This document shows, piece by piece, positions 25,916-35,315 of a stretch of DNA of 64,000 nt. A program made the position numbers and the translations under genes. The stretch comes from JBGRPZ01 sp041725955 (GTDB lineage Bacteria; Bacteroidota; Bacteroidia; Bacteroidales; JBGRPZ01): positions 1-64,000 of the forward strand of contig JBGRQE010000005.1 in NCBI GenBank assembly GCA_041725955.1, written 5' to 3'. Below the pieces are notes generated by a model. The model did no database searches. It was not told the origin of the DNA and was given only the letters and a program-made list of their open reading frames with translations. Position 1 is the stretch's first letter, and each line of letters opens with the position of its first letter.

Positions 25916-27634
25916 ATGAAGGCTAATAAGATTGAGGAAAAAGTATTAGATCATTTAAATAAGATATACTCCGATTCAAAAAACAACAAAGTTCTCAGTA
26001 AGCAAATTGTTGAATTCATAAAACCCTTGAAAAGTAAAGAAGTAAATTCTGATTCTTTATGGAATGAAGAGGACATATTTCTGATTACTTACGGAGATTC
26101 TATTATTGATAGCAAGGATAAAGGTCTGTACTCACTTGAAAAATTTGTAGAACAATATCTTCACAATAGTATTAGCCATATTCATATCCTACCATTTTTT
26201 CCCTATTCCTCTGATGATGGATTTAGTATTATCGATTACTATAAAGTAAATCCAAAACTTGGAAACTGGAAGAATATAAACTCCATCTCAAAAAAATATA
26301 AACTGATGGCTGATTTGGTCATCAATCATATTTCAGCAGAAAGCTCTTGGTTTAAAGATTATTTAGAAAATAGCAATAGCAATTACAAAGACTATTTCAT
26401 TGAAAAGAGTATTGAGGAAGATTTAAGTATGGTGGTCAGACCCAGAACTAGTCCGCTCCTTACAAAGTTCAAGAATAATACAGGCGAAAAATATATCTGG
26501 ACTACATTCAGTGAAGATCAAATTGATTTGAATTTTCACAATCCTGAGGTTCTTCTTGAAACTATAAAAATATTATGTTTCTATATTCAACAAGGAGTTA
26601 AGATTATTAGACTAGATGCTATTGCTTTTTTATGGAAAGAAAGTAATACTGATTGTTTGCATAGACCCCAAACTCATGAAATCGTAAAACTAATTAGAAG
26701 TATCTTGTATTTCATCGATCCCAGCTTACTATTAATTACAGAAACAAACGTACCTAACAAAGAAAACTTAAGTTACTTTGGCAATGAAGATGAAGCCAAT
26801 ATGGTATATCAGTTCTCATTACCTCCTCTTCTTCTGCATGGCTTATACTTTCAAAATACTTCAGAAATATCCAAGTGGTTAAAATCATTACCAGAACTAT
26901 CTGATCAATGCACATTCTTTAACTTCACAGCTTCTCACGACGGTATTGGAGTAAGGCCTCTGGAGGGAATTGTAAATCAAAAGGAACAAAAGATATTATA
27001 CAACTATATTGAAAATAAGATTGGTAAAATTAGCTATAAAACAAATTCTAATGCAGAGAAAAGTCCATATGAGCTAAATACGACTTTTCTTGATGCATTG
27101 CAAGAAACCAATGAGGGCAAAGATAAATTTCAAAATGCTAGATTTATTCTTTCTCAAACTGTAATGATGACCTTAAAAGGAATACCTGCCTTTTATATTC
27201 ACTCAATTCTTGGTACAAAAAACGATTGGGAAAAATACAAGAAGACACAAGCAAACCGATCTTTAAATAGAAAAAGCTGGCAAAAACAAGATCTACTTCA
27301 GCACCTAAACTCCGAAAGCAAAGTTTTTAATACTCTAATTAACAGAATACAGATCAGAAAGAGTATTAAAGAATTCAATCCAAATACTAAACAAGAAATA
27401 ATATTTACAAGCAACAACAAGCTTTTAATTATAAAGCGTTATCATAAAGACAAGAAACAACAACTCATTGCTATTTTCAACTTTTCAAAGCAAAGACAAC
27501 AACTTCCTAAGGAGTTACTTTCAACTCTTCATTTACCAATTAAAGACGAAATCAGTCAAGTAATTTATTATAACACAAAGCATCTTGAAATAATTTTCCC
27601 TTATCAATGCTCTTGGCTCAGAACAGTACTTTAA
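25916..27634 (+). CDS. GH13 glycoside phosphorylase (sucrose phosphorylase family; likely glucosylglycerate phosphorylase)
   Basis: A TIM-barrel GH13 enzyme of 572 residues. The catalytic nucleophile is Asp234 (KIIRLDAIAFLWK), the acid/base Glu276 (LLLITETNVPN) and the transition-state Asp342 (ASHDGIGVRP). MADLVINHIS and HILPFFPYSSDDGFS match the sucrose-phosphorylase (GH13_18) subgroup. That subgroup includes glucosylglycerate phosphorylases, which split glucosylglycerate with phosphate into glucose 1-phosphate and glycerate. Glycerate kinase follows immediately, so this specificity is preferred over sucrose. Residues deciding the acceptor were not checked against a structure. Confidence 0.85.
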   Translation: MKANKIEEKVLDHLNKIYSDSKNNKVLSKQIVEFIKPLKSKEVNSDSLWNEEDIFLITYGDSIIDSKDKGLYSLEKFVEQYLHNSISHIHILPFFPYSSDDGFSIIDYYKVNPKLGNWKNINSISKKYKLMADLVINHISAESSWFKDYLENSNSNYKDYFIEKSIEEDLSMVVRPRTSPLLTKFKNNTGEKYIWTTFSEDQIDLNFHNPEVLLETIKILCFYIQQGVKIIRLDAIAFLWKESNTDCLHRPQTHEIVKLIRSILYFIDPSLLLITETNVPNKENLSYFGNEDEANMVYQFSLPPLLLHGLYFQNTSEISKWLKSLPELSDQCTFFNFTASHDGIGVRPLEGIVNQKEQKILYNYIENKIGKISYKTNSNAEKSPYELNTTFLDALQETNEGKDKFQNARFILSQTVMMTLKGIPAFYIHSILGTKNDWEKYKKTQANRSLNRKSWQKQDLLQHLNSESKVFNTLINRIQIRKSIKEFNPNTKQEIIFTSNNKLLIIKRYHKDKKQQLIAIFNFSKQRQQLPKELLSTLHLPIKDEISQVIYYNTKHLEIIFPYQCSWLRTVL

Positions 27635-27657
27635 ATTTGCCTCAAAATCATAATAAA

Positions 27658-28812
27658 ATGAATATATTAATTGCACCAGATTCCTTTAAAAACTGTTTAA
27701 AAGCGAAGGAAGTTGCAGAACATATATCTGTTGGAATCAATAGAGTTTTTGCGGAAGCAAATGTAAAATGTATCCCTTTGGCTGATGGTGGTGAAGGAAC
27801 TGTTGAGTCTTTAATATTTGCCACAAACGGTAAGATAATTACATGCTCGGTACTAGATCCATTATCCAGACCAATAAAAGCTCAATATGGGATTTTTGGT
27901 CAGGAACCAACTGCAATTATCGAAATGGCAGCAGCATCAGGGATTGAACTACTAAAGGAAACCGAAAAAAATCCACTATATACAAACACCATTGGAACTG
28001 GGCAACTAATTTTAGATGCGATTAATAAAGGCTGTACAAAAATAATTATTGGAATTGGAGGTAGTGCAACCAACGACGGAGGAATGGGAATGGCTTATGC
28101 CTTGGGTTATAACTTTTATGACAAAAGCAACAAACTCCTGAAACCAAATGGTCAGAATCTACATGAAATACACTCTATCGGTCTGCCAAAGCAGAATTTA
28201 ATCGAGGAAAATAATATTGAAATTGTTGTAGCTAGTGATGTTGAGAACCCACTGTTAGGCAAATTTGGAGCAAGCAATATATTTGCACCTCAAAAAGGAG
28301 CAAGTTCAAAAGAGATAAAAATCCTCGAAAAAGGCTTAACTAACTTTAGAGATATAGTTTCAAAAACCTTTTCCGAAGATTTCTCATTGAACGCCGGTGC
28401 CGGTGCTGCTGGAGGTTTAGGCTTTGGATTAATGCACTTTACAAAAGCTCAAATAAAGCCTGGTTTCGAAATAATATCTACCCTTATAGATCTGGAAAAG
28501 GAGATAAACTGGGCAGATATAATAATAACTGCAGAAGGAAAAACAGACAGTCAAACAGCTTTCGGGAAACTCCCCTTCAGCATCGGTCAGATGGCATATA
28601 AAAAGAACAAAAGAACTATAGTTATTTGTGGCTGGAAAGAATACTACTCAGAAGAATTACCTGAATATATACAAGCTGTAATTCCAATTATAAACAAACC
28701 GAGCAATATTGATTTTGCTATTGCAAATGCACAAGAAAACTTAATAGAAACAGCCGAGTCTATAGGCCGATTAATTCAATTAGGTATGATTCTGGAAAGA
28801 AACAAAGCTTAA
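27658..28812 (+). CDS. glxK: Glycerate kinase
   Basis: A GlxK/GarK-family kinase phosphorylating D-glycerate. Motifs are ILIAPDSFKNCLKAKEVAEHI at the N-terminus, PLADGGEGTVESL, GTGQLILDAI, IGIGGSATNDGGMGMAYALG and TAEGKTDSQTAFGKLP. Length with the ATG at 27658 is 384, as usual; an in-frame ATG at 27607 would overlap the phosphorylase gene and add an unrelated extension. As last gene of the operon it would return glycerate to central metabolism. It ends 4 bases from a convergent nitroreductase gene. The symbol is by family, not by experiment. Confidence 0.95.
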   Translation: MNILIAPDSFKNCLKAKEVAEHISVGINRVFAEANVKCIPLADGGEGTVESLIFATNGKIITCSVLDPLSRPIKAQYGIFGQEPTAIIEMAAASGIELLKETEKNPLYTNTIGTGQLILDAINKGCTKIIIGIGGSATNDGGMGMAYALGYNFYDKSNKLLKPNGQNLHEIHSIGLPKQNLIEENNIEIVVASDVENPLLGKFGASNIFAPQKGASSKEIKILEKGLTNFRDIVSKTFSEDFSLNAGAGAAGGLGFGLMHFTKAQIKPGFEIISTLIDLEKEINWADIIITAEGKTDSQTAFGKLPFSIGQMAYKKNKRTIVICGWKEYYSEELPEYIQAVIPIINKPSNIDFAIANAQENLIETAESIGRLIQLGMILERNKA

Positions 28813-28816
28813 CGCT

Positions 28817-29338
28817 CTACTCATAGGAGTTCAAATGAAACCGATCGTGTTTCAACCGACTATCATCATATTCAGGCCTTGCAGAAACAGGATAACCAAT
28901 CGCAATAATACATTCGACTTTTCTGGTTTGTGGTAGCTTCAAAAGGTCTTTTACGTAGTCTTCAGATGTTATGGTTTCATTATACATCCTACCTCTGACA
29001 TGAACCCAACAAGAGCCCAAATATTCCTTGGTAGCCACCAATTGAATATAAGTTGCAGCAATAGTAAGATCTTCAATCCAGTATTCAGACTTCTTAGGAT
29101 CTGCAGAAACAACAATAGCAAAAGGGGCATCTTTCAGAAAGGAATTCTCACCTTCCACGCACCTTGACAGTTCCTTCATTACTTCTTTATCGTTCACGGC
29201 AACAAAATCCCATGGACGAGAATCATTACTTGAAGGGGCCAAAAGAGCAGCTGTTTTTAACTTCTCAATTAAATTATTATCGACAGCTTTGTCTAGAAAT
29301 TGACGCACACTTCTTCTTCTCTTCAATAATTCAATCAT
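28817..29338 (-). CDS. Nitroreductase family FMN oxidoreductase
   Basis: A 173-residue FMN-dependent NAD(P)H oxidoreductase. The N-terminal ELLKRRRSVRQFLDK holds the basic FMN phosphate-binding residues, followed by LAPSSNDSRPWDFVAV; the C-terminal IIAIGYP is typical. A TTG start at 29377 would add 13 residues, but the ATG at 29338 begins exactly at the conserved domain. Typical substrates are nitroaromatics, quinones or flavins; none can be assigned. The gene is separated from the minus-strand antiporter gene upstream of it by a terminator. Confidence 0.9.
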   Translation of the reverse strand: MIELLKRRRSVRQFLDKAVDNNLIEKLKTAALLAPSSNDSRPWDFVAVNDKEVMKELSRCVEGENSFLKDAPFAIVVSADPKKSEYWIEDLTIAATYIQLVATKEYLGSCWVHVRGRMYNETITSEDYVKDLLKLPQTRKVECIIAIGYPVSARPEYDDSRLKHDRFHLNSYE

Positions 29339-29382
29339 AAGAAAATAGGTTAAGAGTAATTGTTTATTATCAGACAAAAAAA

Positions 29383-29408
29383 GGCTGCTGAATGTTTATT
29401 CAGCAGCC
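29383..29408 (-). terminator. Terminator of the decarboxylase-antiporter operon
   Basis: GGCTGCTGAAT (29383-29393) pairs perfectly with ATTCAGCAGCC (29398-29408); on the minus strand a run of seven T follows. Confidence 0.85.
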
Positions 29409-29435
29409 CTTGATATTATTAGTTTGGAATATATC

Positions 29436-30947
29436 TTACTGATATGTAACCGGATCTATTTTTCTTGCACCAACAATATGAAGTGTAAAAATAACTGCTG
29501 CAGAAATAACATACGCCAATATAATATGTATTCCATAACCGATAAGCAAAAAGCCTACAAAAGCTGTCGAAAAAACAACTACAGTCTGAAATAACATGGT
29601 TTTTATATGATATACAGGTGCTATACCACATGCAGCTGACGACATTACGGCTTTTTCGGAGAATGGTATTATATGTTCTCCCGAAACAGCACCACAAATT
29701 ACAGCGGCAGAAAGTATTGGCAATAGATGAACTGCATCCATTGATTGTGATAATTGAAATGCAATTGGCATAACTATAGCCATTGAACTCCAACTAAATC
29801 CTGTTGCAACAGTAATCAGCATTGATATAAGGAAGATCAAAGCTGGCAGAATTTCAACGGTAAGATAAGGCGTTATGCTTTGCGCAATAAACTGACCAGT
29901 CTTTAAGTCGTCGGAAACTACTGAAAGCCCCGTCGCAAAAAGAATAACCAGCCCTACCTCAACCATTTCTTTAACTCCATGATAAAACTGAACGGAAGAA
30001 TTCTTAAACCCAATCAGGCCATCTTTCTTAAGTAAAAAGTATGCCAACAATATGGAAATAAGTGTTGAACCAATTAGAATGTCGATAGTTGGTGCACTTC
30101 CCAATATGTTGATTAAAGTTATATCTTGACCATTAGATTTCAGAACAATTATTCCGATAACAAACATTCCGACAATTGCCAACCCTAAAAGTGTTAGCAC
30201 AGGAGCCAAAACATGATAAAAAGCCAGTCCTTTCTTTATCTTTTCATTACCAATTTTATCTTCTTCTCCAATAAAATTCTCTTTATCCAAATGCCCTCCG
30301 AACCATTTTCCGGTAAAAGCAACAATAAAGGTTAAGAATATTCCGAGGTATGTATAAAAGTGATATGGCAATGAACTAAGGAAGAAACTCGTCATATTAT
30401 CATTTATACCGATTCCCTTTCCGGCATCAACCATAGTGCTACCTTCAAAGGAAGCCCATGTTGATATAAGCATCACACTTGCCATGGTAGCTAAAACATC
30501 AACCATGTATGCAAGAAAAGCCGGACTAACCTTGTTCTTCAGATTTATCTTTTTCATTGATGAACCTGAAATCAAGACATTGGCATAATCGTCAAAGAAC
30601 AATAAGAAACTGATAAACCAAGTCGTCAATCTTGATTTTCGTGGAGAATCAATTTTCTTCGATAACACATCTGCAAATTTAACGTATGCCCCACTCGATT
30701 CGATGATTCTAAGCATTCCTCCTATCAACATGATAAAAGCAACAATCTTAAGACGTTCAATATCGGTAAAAGACTCTACGATATAATGCCACAAACTCTT
30801 TATTGATTCTAAAGGTAAAAACCCTGTAAAAACCAAAGCCCCAGAAACAATACCACAAAACAAAGCTAAAGCCACCTTCCTTGAGAACACAGCTACCAGA
30901 ATAGTAACGGCAGCCGGCACCAAGGAGGCCCAACCAAAAGTCTCCAT
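29436..30947 (-). CDS. NhaC-family Na+/H+ antiporter
   Basis: A 503-residue polytopic protein with about 12 hydrophobic segments. It begins FGWASLVPAAVTILVAVFSRKVALALFCGIVSGAL, and contains LLFFDDYANVLISGSSM and AAVICGAVSGEHIIPFSEKAVMSSAACG, features of the NhaC/ArsB-type ion transporter group. Expected activity is sodium/proton exchange; some relatives move organic acids or amines. The start lies 18 bases after the stop of the decarboxylase gene on the same strand, so they are probably co-transcribed. Linking a proton-consuming decarboxylase to an antiporter suggests pH homeostasis, or transport of the decarboxylation product. Confidence 0.87.
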   Translation of the reverse strand: METFGWASLVPAAVTILVAVFSRKVALALFCGIVSGALVFTGFLPLESIKSLWHYIVESFTDIERLKIVAFIMLIGGMLRIIESSGAYVKFADVLSKKIDSPRKSRLTTWFISFLLFFDDYANVLISGSSMKKINLKNKVSPAFLAYMVDVLATMASVMLISTWASFEGSTMVDAGKGIGINDNMTSFFLSSLPYHFYTYLGIFLTFIVAFTGKWFGGHLDKENFIGEEDKIGNEKIKKGLAFYHVLAPVLTLLGLAIVGMFVIGIIVLKSNGQDITLINILGSAPTIDILIGSTLISILLAYFLLKKDGLIGFKNSSVQFYHGVKEMVEVGLVILFATGLSVVSDDLKTGQFIAQSITPYLTVEILPALIFLISMLITVATGFSWSSMAIVMPIAFQLSQSMDAVHLLPILSAAVICGAVSGEHIIPFSEKAVMSSAACGIAPVYHIKTMLFQTVVVFSTAFVGFLLIGYGIHIILAYVISAAVIFTLHIVGARKIDPVTYQ

Positions 30948-30965
30948 AATATATATTTCTTATGT

Positions 30966-32900
30966 TTAGTCGTTTTCTTTAATGGCCAAACCACCTTTTT
31001 TTAATTTCGCCTCTTCTTCCTTGGTCATAACTTTTACAAGTCCGCCTTCATGCATACCATGAATTTCAACTCCATAGTCGCGGTAGGTCAACAATGTATC
31101 GATAATCCCTTTAGAAACAATTTGTCCTGGAACCAACAACGGAATTCCTGGAGGATAAGGGGTAACCATACGTGTTGCTACTTTTCCTTCGGCTTTCTTC
31201 AAAGAAACCATTTCCCCATCGCAATAGAAGGCGAATCTTGGTCTGTATTTAATTGGTGAAACAGATAAATGAATACCCCCTACCAAATGCTCGGTACCAT
31301 TTGAATTTCGGTTTCCACTCATTCTCTCAATGCTCTCGAGGGCCAAATACAAACGGTTTAACTTTGAATAAGTAGAACCAATAGTTATAAGAATACTAAT
31401 TGTATTGAAAGTAGTTTTTTCGATCTGAATATTATGCTTGGCCAACAGCAAGTGTTCTATTTCCTTACTTGTAAATCCAGATTTCGAAACATCAATAGTT
31501 ATTTTAGTTTTATCTAAACGAATGTTATCATCTTTCAGTTCTGGAGAAATCAATTCGTCGAGCTCAAGAATTCTAAACTTCTTTAATGAGTTTACTGATT
31601 TCCTAAAGCTTGCAGACAATTCCAATGCTCTTTGCAACAACGAATACCCTTCCATGGCCATTTGCTTACGTGCAACATCTAAAGATGCAATCATAGGATA
31701 CTGTGGCGAAGTGGAAGTGTGCATACAGAAGTTTTCCATAAAGAAGTCTTCTATTTCCTCAAAATCGGGATCCTGAATATGAATCATTGATGCTTGAGAA
31801 AAAGCACTCATGGTTTTGTGTGTAGACTGAGTAGAATAATCGGCTCCTGATTCCATTGCACATGGATAAAACTCTGGATGAAAGTTTGCATGTCCAAACC
31901 AAGCTTCATCAACAATTACCTTTACACCTCTTTTATGTGCCTCTCTTACTATGTATGGAGTGTCGGAAACCAGTCCGTCGTATGTACAGTTGGTAATTAT
32001 CAAAACCTTAAGTCTCTTACCCGCAGCAATAGCATTATCCATTTCCTGAATAATGGTTTTCTTTGGAATAGGACCAAAAATTCCATACTTATGGTTTACG
32101 GAAGGCATCAGATAAAGAGGTTCTGCCCCAGCGATAATTACTCCATAGTGCACAGACTTATGGCAATTTCGGTCTAGCAAAATTGCATCACCTGGCTTCA
32201 ACAGAGTTTGCAATAGAATTTTATTACTGGTTGATGTTCCATTTGTTGAAAAGAAAGTATAGCGAGATCTATAAGTTCTTGCAGCCAATTCTTGAGCTTC
32301 CTTTATAACCCCCTCAGGATGCATTAAAGAATCGAGCTGTGGAACAGAAACAGAAACATCTGCAGAAAAAATATTCTGTCCAAAGAATTGATAGAAGTCT
32401 CGTACCCAAGGCGAATTTCTTACTGAATAGCCAGAAGAGTGTCCTGGAGTATGCCATGAATCTTTTGATTTTTGAGAATATTCTACCAAAGAATCATAGA
32501 ATGGAGCACGAATCTTACTATTTTTTACTTCAGAAATTATTTTTTGTACAATATCGTCATAATCCTTTTCATCTTTAAAGAAATAGCCACTCAACATTCC
32601 TTCACTCAGAATGTTTGAACCACAACTTTCGTTGGTATAAAAGAAGTAATTTACTTCATACCTTAACTCAAGAAATTTCTTTAGAATCTCTAGCCCACTT
32701 AAATATTTTTTACCAGATTTGTTCTCTGGCACGGTCAACTCTGTCAGTACTACATGAATAGTACCATCCTGAACAAGAGCTTCACAAGCATCCTTGAAGT
32801 TGGACACTGCAATCACTCCCAATCCACGACAAGTCAGCTCATTGATCTCCTCTTTAATCAATCCCTCATTTGGTTCAATGAGTAAAACTTTAAATTCCAT
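30966..32900 (-). CDS. Orn/Lys/Arg decarboxylase (PLP, fold type I)
   Basis: A 644-residue inducible-type basic amino acid decarboxylase. The N-terminal wing (1-125) is receiver-like (VLLIEPNEGLIKEEI). The PLP domain has FFSTNGTSTSNKILL, Asp331 in VIVDEAWFGHANFHPEF and the PLP lysine K362 in STQSTHKTMSAFSQA. The C-terminal domain ends TPYPPGIPLLVPGQIVS...YRDYGVEIHGM. The substrate (lysine, ornithine or arginine) cannot be told by eye; the AdiA-like order and a nearby arginine deiminase gene make arginine a reasonable guess. It would consume protons and release a polyamine precursor. It is co-transcribed with the antiporter. Confidence 0.88.
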   Translation of the reverse strand: MEFKVLLIEPNEGLIKEEINELTCRGLGVIAVSNFKDACEALVQDGTIHVVLTELTVPENKSGKKYLSGLEILKKFLELRYEVNYFFYTNESCGSNILSEGMLSGYFFKDEKDYDDIVQKIISEVKNSKIRAPFYDSLVEYSQKSKDSWHTPGHSSGYSVRNSPWVRDFYQFFGQNIFSADVSVSVPQLDSLMHPEGVIKEAQELAARTYRSRYTFFSTNGTSTSNKILLQTLLKPGDAILLDRNCHKSVHYGVIIAGAEPLYLMPSVNHKYGIFGPIPKKTIIQEMDNAIAAGKRLKVLIITNCTYDGLVSDTPYIVREAHKRGVKVIVDEAWFGHANFHPEFYPCAMESGADYSTQSTHKTMSAFSQASMIHIQDPDFEEIEDFFMENFCMHTSTSPQYPMIASLDVARKQMAMEGYSLLQRALELSASFRKSVNSLKKFRILELDELISPELKDDNIRLDKTKITIDVSKSGFTSKEIEHLLLAKHNIQIEKTTFNTISILITIGSTYSKLNRLYLALESIERMSGNRNSNGTEHLVGGIHLSVSPIKYRPRFAFYCDGEMVSLKKAEGKVATRMVTPYPPGIPLLVPGQIVSKGIIDTLLTYRDYGVEIHGMHEGGLVKVMTKEEEAKLKKGGLAIKEND

Positions 32901-33175
32901 AGCTTTCCTAAATTTATTGTTTCCAACTCCGAATAAAACAGCCTCAAAAGTATAAAATTTATAAGACTAACAATTGATAGTTTGTGCCAAAAAATTATGA
33001 TTTTTTTTCCCCTAACTAAGAAACAGCAAAACAACAAATTAATTATGTGTATATGACATAAATAATAACTTCTATGAAACACCATAACAACTGCAAAACC
33101 TATAGTTCAAAGTGTTATTTTGCTTCGAACAAGCAAAAAATCAATCTTCTAATTTATAATCAGGCCAATTGCCTC

Positions 33176-33808
33176 TTAATTACAAACCCGGGCAACAACT
33201 CGTGCAGGAGATGAATCGCAAGCAAACTTTAGTGGAAAAGCAAAAAGCTCAAACTTAGTGTTGGCAGGAATAAGCTGCAAATTGCATAGGTTTTCGATAA
33301 TCAACACTTCATTATGCATAAATATTCTGTGAACTTCAAAAGGATCCATATCCGGACTTGGACTATCTAGCCCCACAATGCCCACTCCTTTTTCGACAAG
33401 AACCATAGCAAGCTCCGAATCGATTACTGGATAATCTTTATAATAATCATCCTTTCCAAACAAATCGGACCAACCCGTGTAGAACAATACAGAATCATTT
33501 GGCTTTATGTTGCCAATAACAGAATGCATACAATCTCTATTAATTATCTTGCACCCTCTAACGTCTACTACATAAGCATTAGAAATAAATCGACTTGCAG
33601 ATATTTCATCAATCCTTTTTGCTTTGTCAATCATATGCAATGGCCCATCGATATGGGTTCCAATGTGCATTCCCATTTTCACTATAGAATTCGAATAGCC
33701 ATCGTCTTTAACATTTGCAACATTCTCCATTTCAATTTCACAATCGCCCGGAAAAACACTTAAGTTTTCGTGTATTGTATGAGTTAAATCAATTACCTGT
33801 GGTTTCAT
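33176..33808 (-). CDS. Cyclase family hydrolase (kynurenine-formamidase-like)
   Basis: A 210-residue metal-dependent hydrolase. The signature HIGTHIDGPLHM (around 49-60) is the H-x-G-T-H-x-D-x-P-x-H metal motif of the cyclase/KynB superfamily; VDVRGC and LFYTGWSDLFG are also typical. Family members hydrolyse N-formylkynurenine or other amides and lactones. No tryptophan degradation gene is nearby, so KynB activity is only one option. It is transcribed away from the 22-bp repeat array and lies about 275 bases upstream of the decarboxylase gene on the same strand. Confidence 0.87.
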   Translation of the reverse strand: MKPQVIDLTHTIHENLSVFPGDCEIEMENVANVKDDGYSNSIVKMGMHIGTHIDGPLHMIDKAKRIDEISASRFISNAYVVDVRGCKIINRDCMHSVIGNIKPNDSVLFYTGWSDLFGKDDYYKDYPVIDSELAMVLVEKGVGIVGLDSPSPDMDPFEVHRIFMHNEVLIIENLCNLQLIPANTKFELFAFPLKFACDSSPARVVARVCN

Positions 33809-33874
33809 CTTTATAGTTTGTTGAAGAATCTTAAAATAAGCCTAAATTTAACTTCTTTCGTCAAAAAAACAATC

Positions 33875-34174
33875 TTCCTTGGTGCAAGGGTATCGACCAC
33901 CTTGGTGCAAGGGTATCTTCCACCATAATGCAAAGGTCCATCCCTAGTCGATAGTTACACCCTTTCACCTTGGTGCACGACACCATTCCTAGTCGTAAGT
34001 GGAACCCCTTCACCTTGGTGCTTTTCGATTTTCATTATGGTGCTTTTTAATTTTCATTATGGTGAATTTCGATTTTCATTATGGTAGATTATAAAATTCA
34101 CCTTGGTGCTTTTCATTTTCCACCTTGGTGCTTTTTGAATTTCACCTTGGTGCTTTTTAAATTCCACCTTGGTG
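33875..34174. repeat. 22-bp tandem repeat array (CACCTTGGTG cores)
   Basis: Eight units start at exact 22-bp spacing at 34011, 34033, 34055, 34077, 34099, 34121, 34143 and 34165. Each has a 10-base core, CACCTTGGTG or CATTATGGTG, followed by a T-rich 12-base part. Five looser cores precede them at 33875, 33898, 33921, 33966 and 34011, spaced 23, 23, 45 and 45 (about two units). The core is an inverted repeat, CACC/GGTG, around TT or AT. The period is not a multiple of three and no gene spans it. It occupies most of the 440-base gap between the divergent cyclase and PfkB genes. Confidence 0.9.
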
Positions 34175-34249
34175 CATTAAAAAAACAATTGTATAATAAG
34201 AACATTCATAAAAGAACAATTGTCATACTTAAAAGTAAAACGATAAAAG

Positions 34250-35173
34250 ATGAAGAACAAAATCATTACTTTGGGAGAAGCTTTGATCGATATAATAATA
34301 GAAAGCAATGAACCCAAAACAATGGTAGCAGGCGGTAGCGTTGTAAATGCCAGCATAAGTTTGAGCAGATTGGGCATTCCGGTGAAACTTATATCTGAGA
34401 TAGGAAATGATTCTTCGGGGAATTTTCTTTTAGACAAACTGAATTCAGAAAACATCGATATATCTAGCATATCACCCTCCATGCAATTGCAAACTCCCAT
34501 TGCATTGGCATTTCTTGACGAGCATTGCAATGCAAAATATTCTATATATAAAAACTACAATACAGAATTTGCAATTCCCAATATCGAAATTCATAGAAAC
34601 GACATTGTGCTTTATGGGTCGTACTATTCTGTTTCGCCAAGGCAGCATCAAAAGATTATCGATTTTATAGGATACGCAAAATCAAGAGGGGCATTTATTA
34701 TTTACGATCCAAATATTAGAAACAAAGTTCATGACGATATGAATCATCAGCAACTGATTGATTCGGTAGAAAGAAATTTTCTTCTTGCAGATATAATTAA
34801 AGGAAGCGACGAAGATTTTGCAAGCATTTACGATGCAAAATCAAGCGACGAGGCATATAACAAACTCCCCGCAAAGAAGTTTTTTATTTACACCCAAGGA
34901 TCCAAAGAAGTTGAAACATTTTATAAAGATGAAAAAACAAGCTATGCAGTTCCTAAAATTAGCCCCAAAAGCACAATCGGAGCCGGCGACAATTTTAATG
35001 CAGGCTTGTGCTATTCCTTATTTCAATATTTAGAAACAGGAATATCGTATGCAGAAGCCATCAACACTAAGAAACCCGAAATTATTCAAACAGCAATACA
35101 ATTTAGTTCGGAAGTGTGCCTAAAAAATGAAAACTCAATAAATCAATCAATTATCCAAAGGCTAAAATTGTAA
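34250..35173 (+). CDS. PfkB-family carbohydrate kinase (fructokinase-like)
   Basis: A ribokinase-fold sugar kinase of 307 residues. It begins IITLGEALIDIIIE, with the substrate loop MVAGGSVVNASISLSRLG, IYDPNIR, and the catalytic anion-hole motif IGAGDNFNAG (about 244-253) holding the base Asp. Fructokinase is the most frequent assignment for GEALID members, but nucleosides or other sugars remain possible. It starts 75 bases after the 22-bp array and is followed by arginine deiminase after 142 bases on the same strand. Confidence 0.88.
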   Translation: MKNKIITLGEALIDIIIESNEPKTMVAGGSVVNASISLSRLGIPVKLISEIGNDSSGNFLLDKLNSENIDISSISPSMQLQTPIALAFLDEHCNAKYSIYKNYNTEFAIPNIEIHRNDIVLYGSYYSVSPRQHQKIIDFIGYAKSRGAFIIYDPNIRNKVHDDMNHQQLIDSVERNFLLADIIKGSDEDFASIYDAKSSDEAYNKLPAKKFFIYTQGSKEVETFYKDEKTSYAVPKISPKSTIGAGDNFNAGLCYSLFQYLETGISYAEAINTKKPEIIQTAIQFSSEVCLKNENSINQSIIQRLKL

Positions 35174-35315
35174 AATCAAAACAATCGACATTTGTTTGAA
35201 ATACTCTAAATTATGCGCTATTACTAATGCGTTCGGAAAATATTATTAGCTTAGCGCGTTTTTTATAAGACAGGAGCATTTAAATTTTATTCTGAAAAGA
35301 GATAATTTTATTCGT

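Noticed and set aside
29419..29793. 124-codon Cys-rich frame inside the antiporter gene
   Set aside because: A shadow in another frame of the strongly supported NhaC-type gene; aromatic- and Cys-rich composition is an artefact.
32858..33085. 75-codon minus-strand frame upstream of the Orn/Lys/Arg decarboxylase
   Set aside because: It overlaps the decarboxylase start in another frame and has no recognisable features.
33875..34174. CRISPR array
   Set aside because: Units are 22 bp end to end with no distinct unique spacers and no cas genes; it is a degenerate tandem repeat.
34081..34311. 76-codon open frame on the plus strand
   Set aside because: It is made of the 22-bp repeat read in shifting frame and runs into the PfkB gene; composition is not protein-like.
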